A stretch of 64,000 nt of DNA from Alphaproteobacteria bacterium (GTDB lineage: Bacteria > Pseudomonadota > Alphaproteobacteria > Rhodobacterales > Rhodobacteraceae), in assembly GCA_030425395.1 (NCBI GenBank), contig JAUIAS010000001.1, positions 1-64,000 on the forward strand. Direction: 5' to 3'. The notes beneath the pieces are model-generated. The model worked only from the letters and a program-made list of their open reading frames with translations. It was not told the DNA's origin and did not search any database. Shown in pieces: positions 44,145 to 54,593 of the stretch (positions within the stretch are counted from its first letter, which is position 1; every line of letters begins with the position of its first letter). The position numbers and the translations under genes were made by a program.

Positions 44145-45334
44145 TCCTGTTCCTCCACTTCGATTTTCCTGAACGGACCATAATCCGTCAGGATTTCGAT
44201 TTCTTCCTCGATCGCTGCGCGTTCTGCGTCTAGGTATCGCCCGACAGCGTCGGCAAAACCCCGGTCACCGATCCAGTGCAGGCTGTGCGTCTGCGCCGGC
44301 ATATAGCCGCGTGCCAGTTTATGCTGACCCTGTGCGCCTGCCTCTACCCGCGTCAAGCCGTTGGCGATGGCAAAGTCTATTGCGCGATAATAGCACAATT
44401 CAAAGTGCAAACATGGATAATGCCGGATGCACCCCCAATAACGGCCGAACAGAACGTCCCGGCCAATCAGGTTCATGGCCCCGGCGATATAGCCGCTTGC
44501 GTCCCGCGCCATCACCAAAAGGATATCGTTACGCAGATGCTGCTGCGCCTCGTCAAAGAAGGCGCGGGTCAAGTAGGGTGTGCCCCATTTGCGTGCGCCC
44601 GTATCCTGATAGAACTGCCAGAAATGATCCCAATGCTCGGGCCGGATTGCATCGCCGGTCAGCTCTTCGATGATCAGACCTGCACCGTTTGCCTCGGCAC
44701 GTTCCTTGCGGATATTCTTGCGCTTTCTTGATGACAACTGGCTCAGGAACCCATCGAAATCCGCATAGCCGTCGTTATGCCAGTGAAATTGCTGGGTGGT
44801 GCGGTGCATCATGCCAATATCCTGCGCGGCCTGAGCTTCGTCTTCGGTGCAAAAGGTGACGTGCACCGAAGAAATCCCGTTGCTTGCTGCCAACTGCGCG
44901 GCTCCTTGCGCAATAGCGCGCCGCCCAAGATCCGTAAACTCGGGTCGGGCCAGGAAACGTCGGCCAGTAGCGGGCGTGTGGGGCACCGCAATCTGAAGCT
45001 TCGGATAATACCGCCCGCCAGCATTTTCATAGGCATGTGCCCAATTGTGATCAAAGATGTATTCGCCCTGAGAATGGGACTTGAGATACATCGGCGCGAC
45101 TGCGATCAGCAGATCACCGGCCCACGCACCAAGGTATTGCGGCCTCCAACCGGTTCCGTCACCCACGGACCCGCTGACTTCCAGCGCGCGTAGAAACCGA
45201 TAGGTCGTAAATGGATCAACAGGGCGCGTGCCATCTGCGGCCTCGGGGCAAGCGCAGGCGTCCCATTGCTCCTGCGGAATTTCAGCAAGCGACGCATAGA
45301 CGCGAATATCGACTTCGGTTTCCTGCACTGTCAT
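44141..45334 (-). CDS. FemAB/GNAT-like peptidogalycan family protein (COG3146)
   Basis: 397 residues from the ATG at 45334. An upstream in-frame start at 45397 would overlap the next gene, and the first conserved residues follow [20 protein letters not shown]. Features are the N-terminal acyltransferase-like half ([41 protein letters not shown]), then the conserved [18 protein letters not shown] segment and HCxxxxxYPC-like text ([26 protein letters not shown]). COG3146 proteins are predicted N-acyltransferases with a GNAT double fold. The substrate is unknown. It lies between phhB (4-base overlap) and a GDPD gene (59 bases). Confidence 0.82.
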   Translation of the reverse strand: MTVQETEVDIRVYASLAEIPQEQWDACACPEAADGTRPVDPFTTYRFLRALEVSGSVGDGTGWRPQYLGAWAGDLLIAVAPMYLKSHSQGEYIFDHNWAHAYENAGGRYYPKLQIAVPHTPATGRRFLARPEFTDLGRRAIAQGAAQLAASNGISSVHVTFCTEDEAQAAQDIGMMHRTTQQFHWHNDGYADFDGFLSQLSSRKRKNIRKERAEANGAGLIIEELTGDAIRPEHWDHFWQFYQDTGARKWGTPYLTRAFFDEAQQHLRNDILLVMARDASGYIAGAMNLIGRDVLFGRYWGCIRHYPCLHFELCYYRAIDFAIANGLTRVEAGAQGQHKLARGYMPAQTHSLHWIGDRGFADAVGRYLDAERAAIEEEIEILTDYGPFRKIEVEEQE

Positions 45335-45393
45335 CCCCGGTTTGTCCAATATCCAGACCCGAACCCAGTTAGATGCGGCTTGACCGCTCGGGA

Positions 45394-46161
45394 TCAAGCG
45401 GGAAATTCAGGAAGATAGCCTTCGAAAGTTATATTGGCGGCGACCTCGCGCGCTTTGTCCTCTTGCGCAAGCGACCGCACCGTCCAGCACAATATGGCGC
45501 AGCCCCTGTCGCGCAGCGCCGCCACACGGGGGCGGCCAAGATCGCTGGCTTCGTGGCTGATAAAACTGATATTCAGCCTGTCCGCATCCGGGATTTCGCG
45601 CAGTCTGTCGCAGGTGGCCGCCGTCAGCGGCCATTCGGAAACGACGTAGGCGCTTGTCGTCAAACCGATCGGCGTTTCTGGGGAAACCTTGGCAAAGGCC
45701 TCTACGCTATGCGGATTGAAGCTCATAACAGCCACCGGTCCGCCGTACCCGATCAGGTCGCGCGCGACGGCATTCTCGAGCGGGCCAACATCGCGGCCCA
45801 TTGCTCCATCCTGGTCCTTGATCTCGATCAGCACGGGCACCTTGCCCGCGACCTGCGCCAGAACCTGCGCCAACGACGGGATGCATTCCCCGGCCCCGCC
45901 CGCGAGCGGGATCGTAGATAGCTCCGACCATTCACGCAGGCGCACCGGCCCGCGTTCATCGGTCAAACGATCCAAGGCATAATCGTGAAAGACAACCGCA
46001 ACCCCGTCTGCCGAAAGCTGCACGTCGATTTCGATCCCGTAGCCATGCGCCATCGCCGCAGAAATGGCCGAATGGCCGTTTTCCGGGCGGCCGGAGGCAA
46101 CATCATGCAAGGCACGATGAGCCAACGGCCGCGTGCGAAACACATCAGGCAGAGGTATCAT
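45394..46161 (-). CDS. Glycerophosphodiester phosphodiesterase
   Basis: 255 residues. The GDPD motif begins LAHRALHDVASGRPENGHSAISAAMAHGYGIEIDVQLSADGVAVVFHD with the catalytic His pair and Glu/Asp metal ligands. VLIEIKDQDG near 125-135 holds a metal-binding Glu. No signal peptide is seen, so it is likely cytoplasmic. It releases glycerol-3-phosphate from glycerophosphodiesters during lipid turnover. The ATG overlaps the RidA stop by 4 bases. Confidence 0.9.
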   Translation of the reverse strand: MIPLPDVFRTRPLAHRALHDVASGRPENGHSAISAAMAHGYGIEIDVQLSADGVAVVFHDYALDRLTDERGPVRLREWSELSTIPLAGGAGECIPSLAQVLAQVAGKVPVLIEIKDQDGAMGRDVGPLENAVARDLIGYGGPVAVMSFNPHSVEAFAKVSPETPIGLTTSAYVVSEWPLTAATCDRLREIPDADRLNISFISHEASDLGRPRVAALRDRGCAILCWTVRSLAQEDKAREVAANITFEGYLPEFPA

Positions 46162-46616
46162 CTGATCTCAAAGATGCCTTCGATCTCCACCGCCACACCA
46201 AATGGCAAGGATGCTGCCGACACCGCAGACCGGGAATGCCGCCCCGCATCGCCCAACGCTTCGGCCAGGAAATCCGAAGCCCCGTTGATAACTTTGGGCT
46301 GATCGCCAAAGTCCTGGGTCGAGTTCACGAACCCAGTCAGCTTGACCACCCGCACCAACCGCGAAAGATCGCCCTCACAGGCCGCCTTGACCTGCGCCAG
46401 CAGGCTGATGGCACAACTGCGCGCGGCGGCGGCACCGTCTTCGACCCCCATTGTATCACCCAGTTTTCCAACGATGAATCCATCCGGCCCCATGGAAACC
46501 TGACCCGAGACATAAAGCGTGTCGCCAACGCGAACAAAGGGAACGTAATTGGCCGCAGGGGCTGGGGCATCGGGAAGAGTGACACCCATTTGGGCAAGGC
46601 GGTCTTCTACGGTCAT
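46158..46616 (-). CDS. RidA/YjgF/YER057c family protein
   Basis: 152 residues from the ATG at 46616, preceded by AGGAG 10 bases upstream. The family pattern is AANYVPFVRVGDTLYVSGQVSMGPDG, then GDLSRLVRVVKLTGFVNSTQDFGDQPKVINGASDFLAEALGDAGRHSRSAVSAASLPFGVAVEIEGIF. The Arg (SRSAV) and Glu (EIEG) at the end are the imine-deaminase site. It is likely a 2-aminoacrylate or related imine deaminase of the longer subfamily. First gene of RidA-GDPD-acyltransferase-phhB. Confidence 0.9.
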   Translation of the reverse strand: MTVEDRLAQMGVTLPDAPAPAANYVPFVRVGDTLYVSGQVSMGPDGFIVGKLGDTMGVEDGAAAARSCAISLLAQVKAACEGDLSRLVRVVKLTGFVNSTQDFGDQPKVINGASDFLAEALGDAGRHSRSAVSAASLPFGVAVEIEGIFEIR

Positions 46617-46858
46617 TTCAAGCGATCTCCTGCGCTTAGAGGTTCTGCGCGTGACGCTACCCGCCGGAGTGTTCATGCGAAAGTCAAAAACCAACCCTCT
46701 CCAAAACAAACCGTCTGCACATGCGCCTCATGGCAACACACCCAAAATTTTTTTTGTCCTTTGCCTGGTCGTGTTTTCAATTCGGGGCAAATAAGGCATG
46801 GAACGCCTTATATTCTCATGCTCGCCATCTAAAAGTTGTCTGCACCGAAAGCCAATTT
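46617..46858. promoter_or_regulatory. Divergent intergenic region, RidA / mlaA
   Basis: About 240 bases without a gene. An inverted repeat ATAAGGC-N7-GCCTTAT lies at 46792-46812 and overlaps a possible -10 box (TATATT). It could be an operator or part of the mlaA promoter. An A/T tract (AAAATTTTTTTT) lies near 46745-46756. No other structure is clear. Confidence 0.4.
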
Positions 46859-47629
46859 ATGCCACTTTCCAGTAACACGAAAACGGTTTCAAAACTTGCG
46901 GCAGCCGCTGCACTGATCCTGACGCTTGGGGCCTGTTCAAATCCCGATACCGCAATGACCCGCGGCGATCAGGTCTGGGATCCCTACGAACAGGGCAACC
47001 GCAAGGTTCACGCATTCAACCGTGGGCTGGACCGTGCAATCATACGCCCAACTTCGCGGGGATATTCAAGCATCCTGCCCGATGAGATCGAAGACAGCAT
47101 CGGCAATGTTGCCGAAAACCTCGCGATGCCCGGTGTCTTTGTGAATGCTATCCTGCAGGGCGATCTGCGGACCGCCGGTCTGGCCACAACGCGATTTCTG
47201 GTGAACTCCACCCTTGGGATGGGCGGGATGTTCGATGTCGCGTCTGATTTCCAGGTCGAAGAAGCTGACACCGATTTCGGAGAAACACTGCACGTCTGGG
47301 GTGTGGGCGAAGGCGCCTATATCGAACTGCCGTTGTTGGGACCCGCAACAGGAAGGGATACGGCTGGGAAAATTGTCGATCTCTTCACCAATCCTCTCAG
47401 CTATACGCTGCCCAGCCCCGAGAAAACCTATGGCACGGTGGCATCCGTCGCTTCACGTCTGAGTGATCGGGGAAGGTATTCCGACACGATCGACTCTATC
47501 CTGTATGAAAGTGCCGATAGTTACGCGCAGGCCCGCCTGATTTATCTTCAGAATCGCCGGTTCGAACTTGGGCAAAGCAACCAAAGCGCAGAGATTGATC
47601 CCTTTGCGCTGGATACGGAGGGGTTTTGA
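46859..47629 (+). CDS. mlaA: MlaA/VacJ-type phospholipid-retrograde lipoprotein
   Basis: 256 residues from the ATG at 46859. Signal and lipobox are LILTLGAC with Cys26. The family core is DPYEQGNRKVHAFNRGLDRAIIRP, then FLVNSTLGMGGMFDVAS and a helical ring region LPLLGPATGRDTAGKIVDLF. MlaA sits in the outer membrane and removes misplaced phospholipids for MlaC. mlaC follows after 1 base, so the two form one unit. The remaining Mla genes (FEDB) are not here. A longer frame upstream to 46721 has an implausible N-terminus. Confidence 0.93.
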   Translation: MPLSSNTKTVSKLAAAAALILTLGACSNPDTAMTRGDQVWDPYEQGNRKVHAFNRGLDRAIIRPTSRGYSSILPDEIEDSIGNVAENLAMPGVFVNAILQGDLRTAGLATTRFLVNSTLGMGGMFDVASDFQVEEADTDFGETLHVWGVGEGAYIELPLLGPATGRDTAGKIVDLFTNPLSYTLPSPEKTYGTVASVASRLSDRGRYSDTIDSILYESADSYAQARLIYLQNRRFELGQSNQSAEIDPFALDTEGF

Positions 47630-47630
47630 T

Positions 47631-48215
47631 ATGGAACGTCGTGTTTTTCTTGCCGGACTCGGGGCGATGGGCATTGCGCCCGGCACCGCCTGGGCGCTTG
47701 ACAAGAACTCAGCCGAACGGCTGATCAACGCACTGGTATCGGACATCAACCGGGTGATTGCATCGGGCAAATCCGAAGGCGCGATGTTCCGCGAATTTGA
47801 GCGCATCTTCAAGAAATACAGCGATACTTCGTATATTGCGGCCTATGCCATGGGCGTGGACGCGCGCCGCGCCAGTGCCGCCCAAAAACGCTCTTTTTCG
47901 CAAGCTTTCCAGAAATATGTATCGCACAAATACGGTAGCCGGTTCCGGGAATTCATAGGCGGTCGCCTTGAAGTGACCGGCGTCAGCAAGGTGAAGAACT
48001 GGTATGAGGTTTCAACTGTTGCCTATCTGCGAGGAGAGTCGCCGTTTGAGGTAACGTTCCTTGTGTCGGATCGGTCCGGGCAGGATCTTTTCTTCAATAT
48101 GTACATCGAAGGCGTGAACCTGCTTTTGACCGAACGCACCGAAATCGGCGCGATGATCGACCGGAACGGCGGAAATTTGGACAAGATGATTGCCGATCTC
48201 CAAGCGATCACCTGA
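47631..48215 (+). CDS. mlaC: MlaC-type phospholipid-binding protein
   Basis: 194 residues from the ATG at 47631, with GGAGGGG upstream and directly following the mlaA stop. The signal begins MERRVFLAGLGAMGIAPGTAWA, a twin-arginine type RRxFL. This suggests Tat export, unlike the Sec signal of E. coli MlaC. The mature part has the MlaC/Ttg2D fold features RRASAAQKRSFSQAFQKYVSHKYGSRF and AYLRGESPFEVTFLVSDRSG. It carries phospholipids between MlaA and the inner-membrane ABC complex. It converges on a PBP gene with a 4-base gap. Confidence 0.88.
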   Translation: MERRVFLAGLGAMGIAPGTAWALDKNSAERLINALVSDINRVIASGKSEGAMFREFERIFKKYSDTSYIAAYAMGVDARRASAAQKRSFSQAFQKYVSHKYGSRFREFIGGRLEVTGVSKVKNWYEVSTVAYLRGESPFEVTFLVSDRSGQDLFFNMYIEGVNLLLTERTEIGAMIDRNGGNLDKMIADLQAIT

Positions 48216-48219
48216 CCAA

Positions 48220-50385
48220 TCACCGGCTTGCGCCGCCCGCCTGCGGCGCTCCGGATCCACCGCCCAGTATATCCCTCAGAAGATTGTCAAGAAAGCTGCC
48301 GCCGCCCTGCCCTGCGCCGGGCGTGCGCTCTTGTGGGCGGCCCTCGGGTGTTTGCATCGGCAGCGGACGCGCTGGCAGGCCTGCGTTCACGCGGAGCATC
48401 GTTTCGTGCCAGATTTCTGCGGGCAAACCGCCGCCGGTCACCCCCGTCAAAGGCGAGTTGTCGTCATACCCCATCCAGACACCCGCCACGTAGTCCGCCG
48501 TGAAACCGATAAACCACGCATCTCGCGCGGCTTGTGTTGTGCCGGTTTTGCCTGCGGCCTGCCGATCGGGAAGCGCCGCCCGCCGCCCTGAACCTTCGGA
48601 CACCACCTTTTCCATCATCCAGATCAGCTTTTGCGCTGCGGCTTCTTGAATGACACGTTCGCCAATGCCGCCATCCTGTCCCATGATCGGCTCTTCATCT
48701 CCCAAAAGGCGCAACTCGGTCATGCCGTATGGTTCCACGGAAGATCCTCCGTTCAAAATCCCAGCATAAGCGCCGGTCATCTCAATCAGGGTGCTTTCTG
48801 ACACACCAAGGGCGAGCGCCGGACCACTGGCCAGATCGCTTTGAATGCCGAACCCTTCGGCCACGCGGCGCACGTTTTCGCGTCCGACGCTCTCGGAAAT
48901 CTTGATCGCCGGAATGTTCAGTGAATCCTTCAGCGCCTGTGTCAGCGTGACCTTGCCGTAGTACTTGTTGGTATAGTTGCTGGGGCACCATTCGCCCGAC
49001 CCCGGTATATCAAGGCAGAAGGGCGCGTCCTCGACGACGTCGTTCGGGGAATATCCCAGATCAAGAGCCGCGGCATATATGAACGGCTTGAAAGATGACC
49101 CGGTTTGGCGCAACGCTTGCGTCGCACGATTGAACGCGCCGGATACCTTGGTGCGCCGTCCCCCGACCATTGCGCGAACCGCGCCATCGGCTGACATCAC
49201 GACAATGGCGGCCTGCGCCTTGGACCCTTCACGAACCTTTTCCTCAAAGATATAGGCCATCGCCTCTTCAGCGGCTGTTTGCAGGCGTTGATCCAATGTG
49301 GTGCGAATAATCACGTCTTCGGTCGTGTTCCGAGTAAAGAAGTCCGGCCCGCTTGAGACAACCCAATCCGCGAAATAGCCGCCCGCACGCGCCTCTGCCG
49401 CTTCGGACAGACCAGCTGGATTCGCTTGTGCAAAATCCGCTTCGCTCTGGGTCAGATATCCCTGTTCCCGCATCAGCCGCACAATCGTGGCGGCCCGGTT
49501 CTGGCTGCGGCTCAGATCATTGGTTGGCGCAAAACGCGTAGGTGCCACCAGCAATCCGGCCAGCATCGCGGCCTCTGCCGGGCTGACTTCGGCGGCAGAC
49601 TTTCCAAAATACCTCTGGCTTGCGGCTTCGAACCCGCGTGCGCCAGCGCCAAGGAATGCGCGATTCATATAAACCGTCAGGATTTCATCCTTGGTATATT
49701 TAAGCTCCATCGCCATCGCATAGACGGCTTCCCTGGCCTTGCGCCACAGCGTGCCCCGCCGACAGTTTGCTTCATAATCGGCCTCGCTCAGACCCGCAGA
49801 TGGATCATAAGGTTCCCCCAGACACAAAAGCTTGGCCGTCTGCTGGGTGATGGTTGATCCGCCATGCCCGGACATAGGCCCCCGGCCTTCTGACAGGTTG
49901 ATACGGATGGCGCTGGCAATGCCGCGCGGGCTGATCCCGAAATGGCTATAAAATCGGCGGTCTTCGGTGGCCACGATTGCGTTGCGAAGATGCGGCGATA
50001 CGGTCCGTGCCGTTACCACACCCCCGAATTGATCCCCGCGCCACGCGAAAACCTCGCCTTCGTGATCCAGCAAGGTGACAGACCCGCGCGCGCGTCCATC
50101 CAGCAAGGCATCCAGTGGCGGAAGCCCGGAATAGATATAGCCCACGGCCATTGCGAGGATCACCGCACAGATCAGCGATACCCGCCAAAACAGGGCCCAA
50201 ACAAGGCGCAGGACAAACCGAACAAAACGCCGCGGCCATGTGCGAATGCCGCCACCCGTTGGCCGAGAGGGCTTGCGGCGCGCCGGATTGCGGGCTGGCT
50301 TACTGGCCACCGCCGGTTTTCTTTTGGCTTTCGGTTTGCGCTTGTCCGCGACAAGCGGGGGCCTGCGCCGTCGTGAATCAGTCAT
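48220..50385 (-). CDS. Bifunctional penicillin-binding protein 1 (transglycosylase/transpeptidase)
   Basis: 721 residues. A basic N-terminal tail (RRRRPPLVADKRKPKAKRKP) precedes one membrane helix (about 69-90). The GT51 transglycosylase domain has IVATEDRRFYSHFGISPRG with the catalytic Glu, GGSTITQQTAK and the second Glu in KYTKDEILTVYMN. The transpeptidase domain has TGSSFKPF (SxxK), the middle motif and AGKTGTTQ (KTG). It polymerises and crosslinks peptidoglycan. The size and the gap between domains fit the PBP1A/PbpC-like group of alphaproteobacteria, not the large MrcA form. The C-terminal tail is Gly-Pro rich. It diverges from glnK. Confidence 0.92.
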   Translation of the reverse strand: MTDSRRRRPPLVADKRKPKAKRKPAVASKPARNPARRKPSRPTGGGIRTWPRRFVRFVLRLVWALFWRVSLICAVILAMAVGYIYSGLPPLDALLDGRARGSVTLLDHEGEVFAWRGDQFGGVVTARTVSPHLRNAIVATEDRRFYSHFGISPRGIASAIRINLSEGRGPMSGHGGSTITQQTAKLLCLGEPYDPSAGLSEADYEANCRRGTLWRKAREAVYAMAMELKYTKDEILTVYMNRAFLGAGARGFEAASQRYFGKSAAEVSPAEAAMLAGLLVAPTRFAPTNDLSRSQNRAATIVRLMREQGYLTQSEADFAQANPAGLSEAAEARAGGYFADWVVSSGPDFFTRNTTEDVIIRTTLDQRLQTAAEEAMAYIFEEKVREGSKAQAAIVVMSADGAVRAMVGGRRTKVSGAFNRATQALRQTGSSFKPFIYAAALDLGYSPNDVVEDAPFCLDIPGSGEWCPSNYTNKYYGKVTLTQALKDSLNIPAIKISESVGRENVRRVAEGFGIQSDLASGPALALGVSESTLIEMTGAYAGILNGGSSVEPYGMTELRLLGDEEPIMGQDGGIGERVIQEAAAQKLIWMMEKVVSEGSGRRAALPDRQAAGKTGTTQAARDAWFIGFTADYVAGVWMGYDDNSPLTGVTGGGLPAEIWHETMLRVNAGLPARPLPMQTPEGRPQERTPGAGQGGGSFLDNLLRDILGGGSGAPQAGGASR

Positions 50386-50632
50386 CGGTTGCCTGCTCGC
50401 CTTGTTATTGCGCCCATCTTACCGGTCGCACAGGCGATTGTTGAGGCGGGAAACCCCAAATCGCGCATTACTGATGTGACTATAATTTAGGCGCATTGCA
50501 ATTATTGCGCACTTTTTGTGCACATTATCGCAAATCGACCGCACTTTCTGCGACGCAGCACTGCCATCCTCCGATCAGACCGGTTCTGGTGACATCAGTC
50601 GCAGGGAAACCTGCCAACTTAAGGGGACACTC
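50386..50632. promoter_or_regulatory. Divergent control region between PBP and glnK
   Basis: No gene is present. Two inverted repeats lie side by side: GCGCA-N10-TGCGC at 50491-50510, and GCAC-N5-GTGC at 50509-50521, which also includes the palindrome GTGCAC at 50518-50523. They resemble enhancer-type NtrC sites (GCAC/GTGC halves), but the spacing differs by two bases from the enteric consensus. No clear sigma-54 promoter is visible; Rhodobacter NtrC is known to act with sigma-70 polymerase. Confidence 0.5.
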
Positions 50633-50971
50633 GTGAAACTCATCATCGCAACAATAAAACCGTTCAAGCTGGAAGAAGTCCGCGAAGCGCTGACCGAATC
50701 CGGCGTTCGCGGAATGATGGTTACCGAAATCAAGGGTTTCGGCTCACAGTCAGGCCACACCGAGATCTACCGCGGTGCCGAATATGCCGTGAACTTCGTG
50801 CCGAAGATCAAGCTTGAACTCGTGGTGCCTGCCGCGATGGCCGATCAGGTCGTCGATACCATCGCAAAAACAGCCAAGACCGGAAAAATCGGGGACGGCA
50901 AAATCTTCGTTCTCGACGTGCAGCAGGCCATCCGCGTGCGCACCGGCGAAACCAACGATGACGCGCTCTGA
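50633..50971 (+). CDS. glnK: PII nitrogen-regulatory protein GlnK
   Basis: 112 residues from a GTG at 50633, with AAGGGG nearby. This is the exact usual length. The T-loop reads KGFGSQSGHTEIYRGAEYAVNFVPK, with Tyr51 the site of uridylylation. The B-loop is TGKIGDGKIFVLDV. It binds ATP/ADP and 2-oxoglutarate and controls the ammonium channel encoded 30 bases downstream. The glnK-amtB pair identifies it as GlnK rather than GlnB. The longer frame starting at 50516 lacks family similarity. Confidence 0.95.
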   Translation: MKLIIATIKPFKLEEVREALTESGVRGMMVTEIKGFGSQSGHTEIYRGAEYAVNFVPKIKLELVVPAAMADQVVDTIAKTAKTGKIGDGKIFVLDVQQAIRVRTGETNDDAL

Positions 50972-51001
50972 GCGTCAAGAAAACCAGGGGAATACGGACA
51001 T

Positions 51002-52336
<1,335 letters not shown>

Positions 52337-52365
52337 TCGTCACAAGCCTTAGGCATATATAAGAC

Positions 52366-52394
52366 AAGCCCGGGCGTCCTCGCCCGGGCTTTTT
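52366..52394 (+). terminator. Terminator of glnK-amtB
   Basis: A 10-bp perfect stem AGCCCGGGCG / CGCCCGGGCT (52367-52376 and 52381-52390) with a TCCT loop, followed by TTTTT. Confidence 0.92.
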
Positions 52395-52423
52395 GCTTGG
52401 CCTAACGCCTGGTTCAGAAACAA

Positions 52424-52449
52424 AAAGGGCGGGGAAATCCCCGCCCTTT
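52424..52449 (-). terminator. Terminator of the aminotransferase unit
   Basis: An 11-bp stem AAAGGGCGGGG / CCCCGCCCTTT with a 4-base loop. On the minus strand it is followed by TTGTTTC after the stem Ts. It lies 19 bases after the stop of the aminotransferase gene. Confidence 0.9.
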
Positions 52450-52467
52450 GCTTGTATTTCAGTCAGA

Positions 52468-53652
52468 TCAGACGCCAACGTCGACGATCGCCTGCGCCAA
52501 AATCGGGATGGTTTTCGCATTGAGGCCCGCGATATTCATGCGGCTGTCACCCACCATATAGATGCCGTGATCGGCCCGCATCTTTTCAACCAGTTCAGGC
52601 GTCGTCCCAAGCCGCGAGAACATGCCGCGATGCTGTGCGAGAAAGGCGAACCTGTCGGAACCCGTCAGAGCCTGCAGCTCGGAGGCCAACTGCTGCCGAA
52701 GGCCCAGCATGGACAGGCGCACCTCTTCCAGTTCGGCGGCCCAATCTGCGCGCAGGGCTTGATCATTCAAAATCATTGTCACCACCCGCGCCCCGTGATC
52801 GGGCGGGAACGAATAATTCTGGCGGTTCAAAAACGCCAGCGTTCCTTGGTTCAGCCCGCGCGCACCCTTGTCCGAGGACACCGCCATAAGCAGCCCTGCG
52901 CGCTCACGGTAGATTCCAAAATTCTTGGAACAGCTTGCAGCGATCAGACATTCCGGCACCCCAGACGCGACCATGCGCGTGGCAATCGCATCCGCTTCAA
53001 GACCATCACCGAACCCCTGATAGGCGATGTCGATCATCGGCAACGCGCCCTTGGCATTCAGCAGGTCAATCACCGCTTGCCATTCAACCGAATTCAGGTT
53101 CGCACCGGTCGGATTATGGCAACACCCGTGCAAGAGAACGATGTCGCCCTTGGTGACCTGTTCAAGGTCAGCCATCATCCCACCAAAATCAACACCGCGT
53201 GTTTCATCATCGAAATACCGATAGCTGACCATTTCGATACCCAGATAAGCCAAGATCGAAATGTGGTTGGGCCAGGTCGGGTTTGAAACAAAGACCCGCG
53301 CCGCAGGATTGGCCATGCGGATCATTTCAAACGCCTGACGCACCGCACCGGTTCCCCCCGGCGTGGCAACAGACGCAACGCAATCGCGTTCCACCGCATC
53401 CCCGAGGATCAACGAGATCATTGCATCGGAATACGCGGGATCCCCCGCAAGGCCGACATAAGCCTTGCTGCTCTGCTCCTCCCAAAGCTGCCGTTCGGCC
53501 GCTTTGACCGCGCGCATTACCGGCGTGACACCATCGGCGTTCTTGTAAACGCCGACGCCAAGGTCGATCTTGTCAGCGCGCGGATCGTCCTTGAACGCCT
53601 GCATAAGAGCAAGGATCTTGTCCGCCGGCTGGGGTTTGAGGGCTTCGAACAT
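52468..53652 (-). CDS. Class I aromatic/aspartate aminotransferase (PLP)
   Basis: 394 residues from the ATG at 53652, with AGGAG upstream. The class I signature is SCSKNFGIYRERAGLL, with Lys the PLP anchor. VATPGGTGAVRQAFEMI, LLHGCCHNPTGANL (HNPTG) and the C-terminal RMNIAGL with the substrate Arg fit the TyrB/AspC group (subfamily I-alpha). It transaminates aromatic amino acids or aspartate with 2-oxoglutarate. Its ATG overlaps the sseA stop by one base (TAATG). Confidence 0.92.
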   Translation of the reverse strand: MFEALKPQPADKILALMQAFKDDPRADKIDLGVGVYKNADGVTPVMRAVKAAERQLWEEQSSKAYVGLAGDPAYSDAMISLILGDAVERDCVASVATPGGTGAVRQAFEMIRMANPAARVFVSNPTWPNHISILAYLGIEMVSYRYFDDETRGVDFGGMMADLEQVTKGDIVLLHGCCHNPTGANLNSVEWQAVIDLLNAKGALPMIDIAYQGFGDGLEADAIATRMVASGVPECLIAASCSKNFGIYRERAGLLMAVSSDKGARGLNQGTLAFLNRQNYSFPPDHGARVVTMILNDQALRADWAAELEEVRLSMLGLRQQLASELQALTGSDRFAFLAQHRGMFSRLGTTPELVEKMRADHGIYMVGDSRMNIAGLNAKTIPILAQAIVDVGV

Positions 53653-54509
53653 TACGCGTCTCCTGTCGCGACGGGCACCGTGGGGAACGCGCCCCATTCA
53701 GCCCATGAACCATCATAAAGCGACCAATCCACCTTGCCCATGCGCTCAAGCGCCAGACCCAGAATGGCAGCAGTGACACCCGACCCGCAGGTGGTGATTG
53801 CCGGTTTGGACAAATCAACGCCAGCGGCCTCAAAGACCGCGCGCAATTCGTCAACCGGCTTCATCGTTCCGTCATCATTCAGCAGCGTCGAAAACGGCAC
53901 GTTGCGCGATCCCGGGATATGGCCCAGACGCAGCCCCTCGCGGGGTTCGGGTTCATCCCCGCGAAACCTGCCCGCGCTGCGCGCGTCGATAATCTCGTGA
54001 TCCCGCAACTTGGACGCCGCCGACACTTGCGTCACATCCCGCACCAGCCGGTTTTGCACCCGCACCGTCATGTGGCGATCGCGCACGATCGGCTCCATAT
54101 CCTCGATGGGGCGGCCTTCGGATGTCCATTTTGGCAACCCGCCGTCCAGCACGGCAACATTCTCTTGGCCCATCAGTTTGAACAACCACCAGACCCGCGC
54201 TGCCGAATTCAGTCCCGCACCGTCATAGACAACCACCTGGTGACCATCGCCGATTCCCATGGCCCGCATCCGCGACATGAATTTTTCAACCGGTGGCACC
54301 ATATGCGGCAGATCGGATCGCTGGTCCGAAATTTCGTCGATATCAAAGAAGCGCGCGCCGGGGATATGTGCGTCGTCATATTCGGCCCGTGGATCACGCC
54401 CGGCGGCGGGCAGATACCAAGACCCGTCAAGAATGCGCAGGTCCGGATCACCCAAATGCGCAGCAAGCCAGTCTGTGGAAACGAGAGTTCTGGGATCGTC
54501 TAGAGCCAT
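53652..54509 (-). CDS. sseA: 3-mercaptopyruvate (thiosulfate-type) sulfurtransferase
   Basis: 285 residues with two rhodanese domains. The inactive N-terminal domain shows LRILDGSWYLPAAGRDPRAEYDDAHIPGARFFDID. The active C-terminal domain shows EIIDARSAGRFRG and the catalytic loop CGSGVTAAI, the CG[S/T]GVT form of mercaptopyruvate enzymes. It transfers sulfur from mercaptopyruvate to thiols or cyanide. Coupled with the aminotransferase gene by TAATG; that enzyme could supply mercaptopyruvate from cysteine, which makes the pairing sensible (inferred). Confidence 0.92.
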   Translation of the reverse strand: MALDDPRTLVSTDWLAAHLGDPDLRILDGSWYLPAAGRDPRAEYDDAHIPGARFFDIDEISDQRSDLPHMVPPVEKFMSRMRAMGIGDGHQVVVYDGAGLNSAARVWWLFKLMGQENVAVLDGGLPKWTSEGRPIEDMEPIVRDRHMTVRVQNRLVRDVTQVSAASKLRDHEIIDARSAGRFRGDEPEPREGLRLGHIPGSRNVPFSTLLNDDGTMKPVDELRAVFEAAGVDLSKPAITTCGSGVTAAILGLALERMGKVDWSLYDGSWAEWGAFPTVPVATGDA

Positions 54510-54593
54510 GCCAATTCCCCTGCATCAAACGGTATTGTGCTTACTGGGCCACGCGCCACGAGGCAACCCTGACGCGCAGGGTGCGCGCACTGC

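Noticed and set aside
50491..50521. Clear NtrC enhancer with sigma-54 promoter
   Set aside because: The half-sites are right but the spacing is off, and no GG/GC sigma-54 element is visible; reported only as palindromes.
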